Below are positions 63,668 to 64,000 of a stretch of DNA of 64,000 bases, piece after piece. Source of the stretch: JANPCX01 sp050916095. GTDB taxonomy: Bacteria > Pseudomonadota > Gammaproteobacteria > Burkholderiales > Burkholderiaceae_C. Below the pieces are notes generated by a model that saw only the letters and a program-made list of their open reading frames with translations, searched no databases and had not been told where the DNA came from. Location of the stretch: NCBI GenBank assembly GCA_050916095.1, contig CP050901.1:2604001-2668000 (forward strand), given 5' to 3'. The first letter of the stretch is position 1. The number at the start of each line of letters is the position of its first letter. The translations under genes and the position numbers were made by a program.

Positions 63668-64000
63668 ATGTTCACCACCCCATTTTTGGATCTCCCTGCG
63701 CTGCGCAGTGCCGCTGGGACCATTCGTTTACCTGGATCCAAGAGCATCTCCAACCGAGTACTGCTGCTGGCAGGTTTGAGCCAAGGAAGCACTGTGGTTC
63801 ACGATTTGCTTGAGTCCGACGACACCCACGTGATGCTCAATGCCTTGCGAGCCTTGGGTTGCGAGTTGTCTCCTGTGGGAACATCCTTGGCGGTTACGGG
63901 CCTTGGTGGCCAACTGCAAACGCGCAGCGCCAAACTGTTCCTGGGCAACGCCGGCACGGCCATGCGCCCTTTGACGGCAGCTCTGGCTTTGCTGGCAGCG
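63668..64000 (+). CDS. aroA: 3-phosphoshikimate 1-carboxyvinyltransferase (EPSP synthase), cut by window end
   Basis: First 111 codons only. Begins 'MFTTPFLDLPALRSAAGTIRLPGSKSISNRVLLLAGLS' with the shikimate-3-phosphate-binding Lys/Ser motif GSKSISNR and continues to 'LFLGNAGTAMRPL', the second conserved EPSP synthase motif. Joins shikimate-3-phosphate and PEP on the way to chorismate. The start is 95 bp after tyrA. The 3' part is outside the window. Confidence 0.96.
   Translation, partial: MFTTPFLDLPALRSAAGTIRLPGSKSISNRVLLLAGLSQGSTVVHDLLESDDTHVMLNALRALGCELSPVGTSLAVTGLGGQLQTRSAKLFLGNAGTAMRPLTAALALLAA

Noticed and set aside
1..64000. CRISPR array or Cas genes
   Set aside because: No regularly spaced short repeats and no Cas-like protein seen.
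1..64000. tRNA and rRNA genes
   Set aside because: Apart from tmRNA, no cloverleaf or rRNA sequence was recognised, though a scan by eye can miss a tRNA.

Overview
The window looks like a Betaproteobacterium of the order Burkholderiales, most likely a Comamonadaceae relative. This rests on the order ompA / gyrA / DUF2059 / pheA / tyrA / aroA, a Pro/Ala-linker OmpA, the ubiG-gph pair beside tmRNA, and an AttEFGH-like ABC operon. The assignment comes from gene content and protein recall only; no database was searched.

Layout. (1) 0-13.3 kb is chromosomal backbone: sugar mutarotase, YaeQ, a GNAT/exonuclease pair, a Ser/Thr kinase broken by a one-base frameshift, a hybrid PAS histidine kinase, ppnP, miaA, and an ABC ATPase / small membrane protein / FtsX permease / AttH-like lipocalin operon. 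(2) 13.3-37.9 kb is an accessory region. It holds three paralogous ~480-aa proteins of unknown function (A1, A2, A3) and two giant modular proteins of 1701 and 1930 aa (B1, B2). B1 and B2 share an almost identical ~700-aa N-terminal half and carry different C-termini: a metal-dependent amidohydrolase in B1, and tandem GNAT-like domains plus an unknown domain in B2. A 66-aa protein (S), a diguanylate cyclase and an OmpR-type response regulator lie in the same region. Two identical 1630-bp insertion sequences, each with its own 6-bp target duplication, a ~253-bp structured repeat (2 copies) and a ~146-bp MITE-like repeat (2 copies) are interspersed. Several of these genes share an ATGACAA/TTGTCAT motif upstream. 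I regard this A/B/S locus as the best candidate for an undescribed (perhaps secreted effector-like) system. (3) 37.94-38.78 kb is an IS5-type element. (4) About 38.87-53.37 kb is an integrated element at the 3' end of the tmRNA gene. It has a tyrosine integrase, an AlpA regulator, a PriCT/DUF927 primase-helicase, many small overlapping genes and a phage tape-measure protein, but no capsid, portal or other tail genes. It is a satellite-like element with repeated TGTAGAT operators and matching arm-type repeats at both ends. (5) 53.37-64 kb is backbone again: ssrA, gph, ubiG, a group II intron placed directly after the ompA terminator, ompA, gyrA, a DUF2059 protein, pheA, tyrA, and aroA cut by the window end.

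A recurring feature is that three reading frames (Ser/Thr kinase, tape measure, IS5 transposase) are each broken by exactly one extra base in a homopolymer of 7-8. This could be true slippage or an assembly artefact, and the raw reads should be checked before calling these genes dead.
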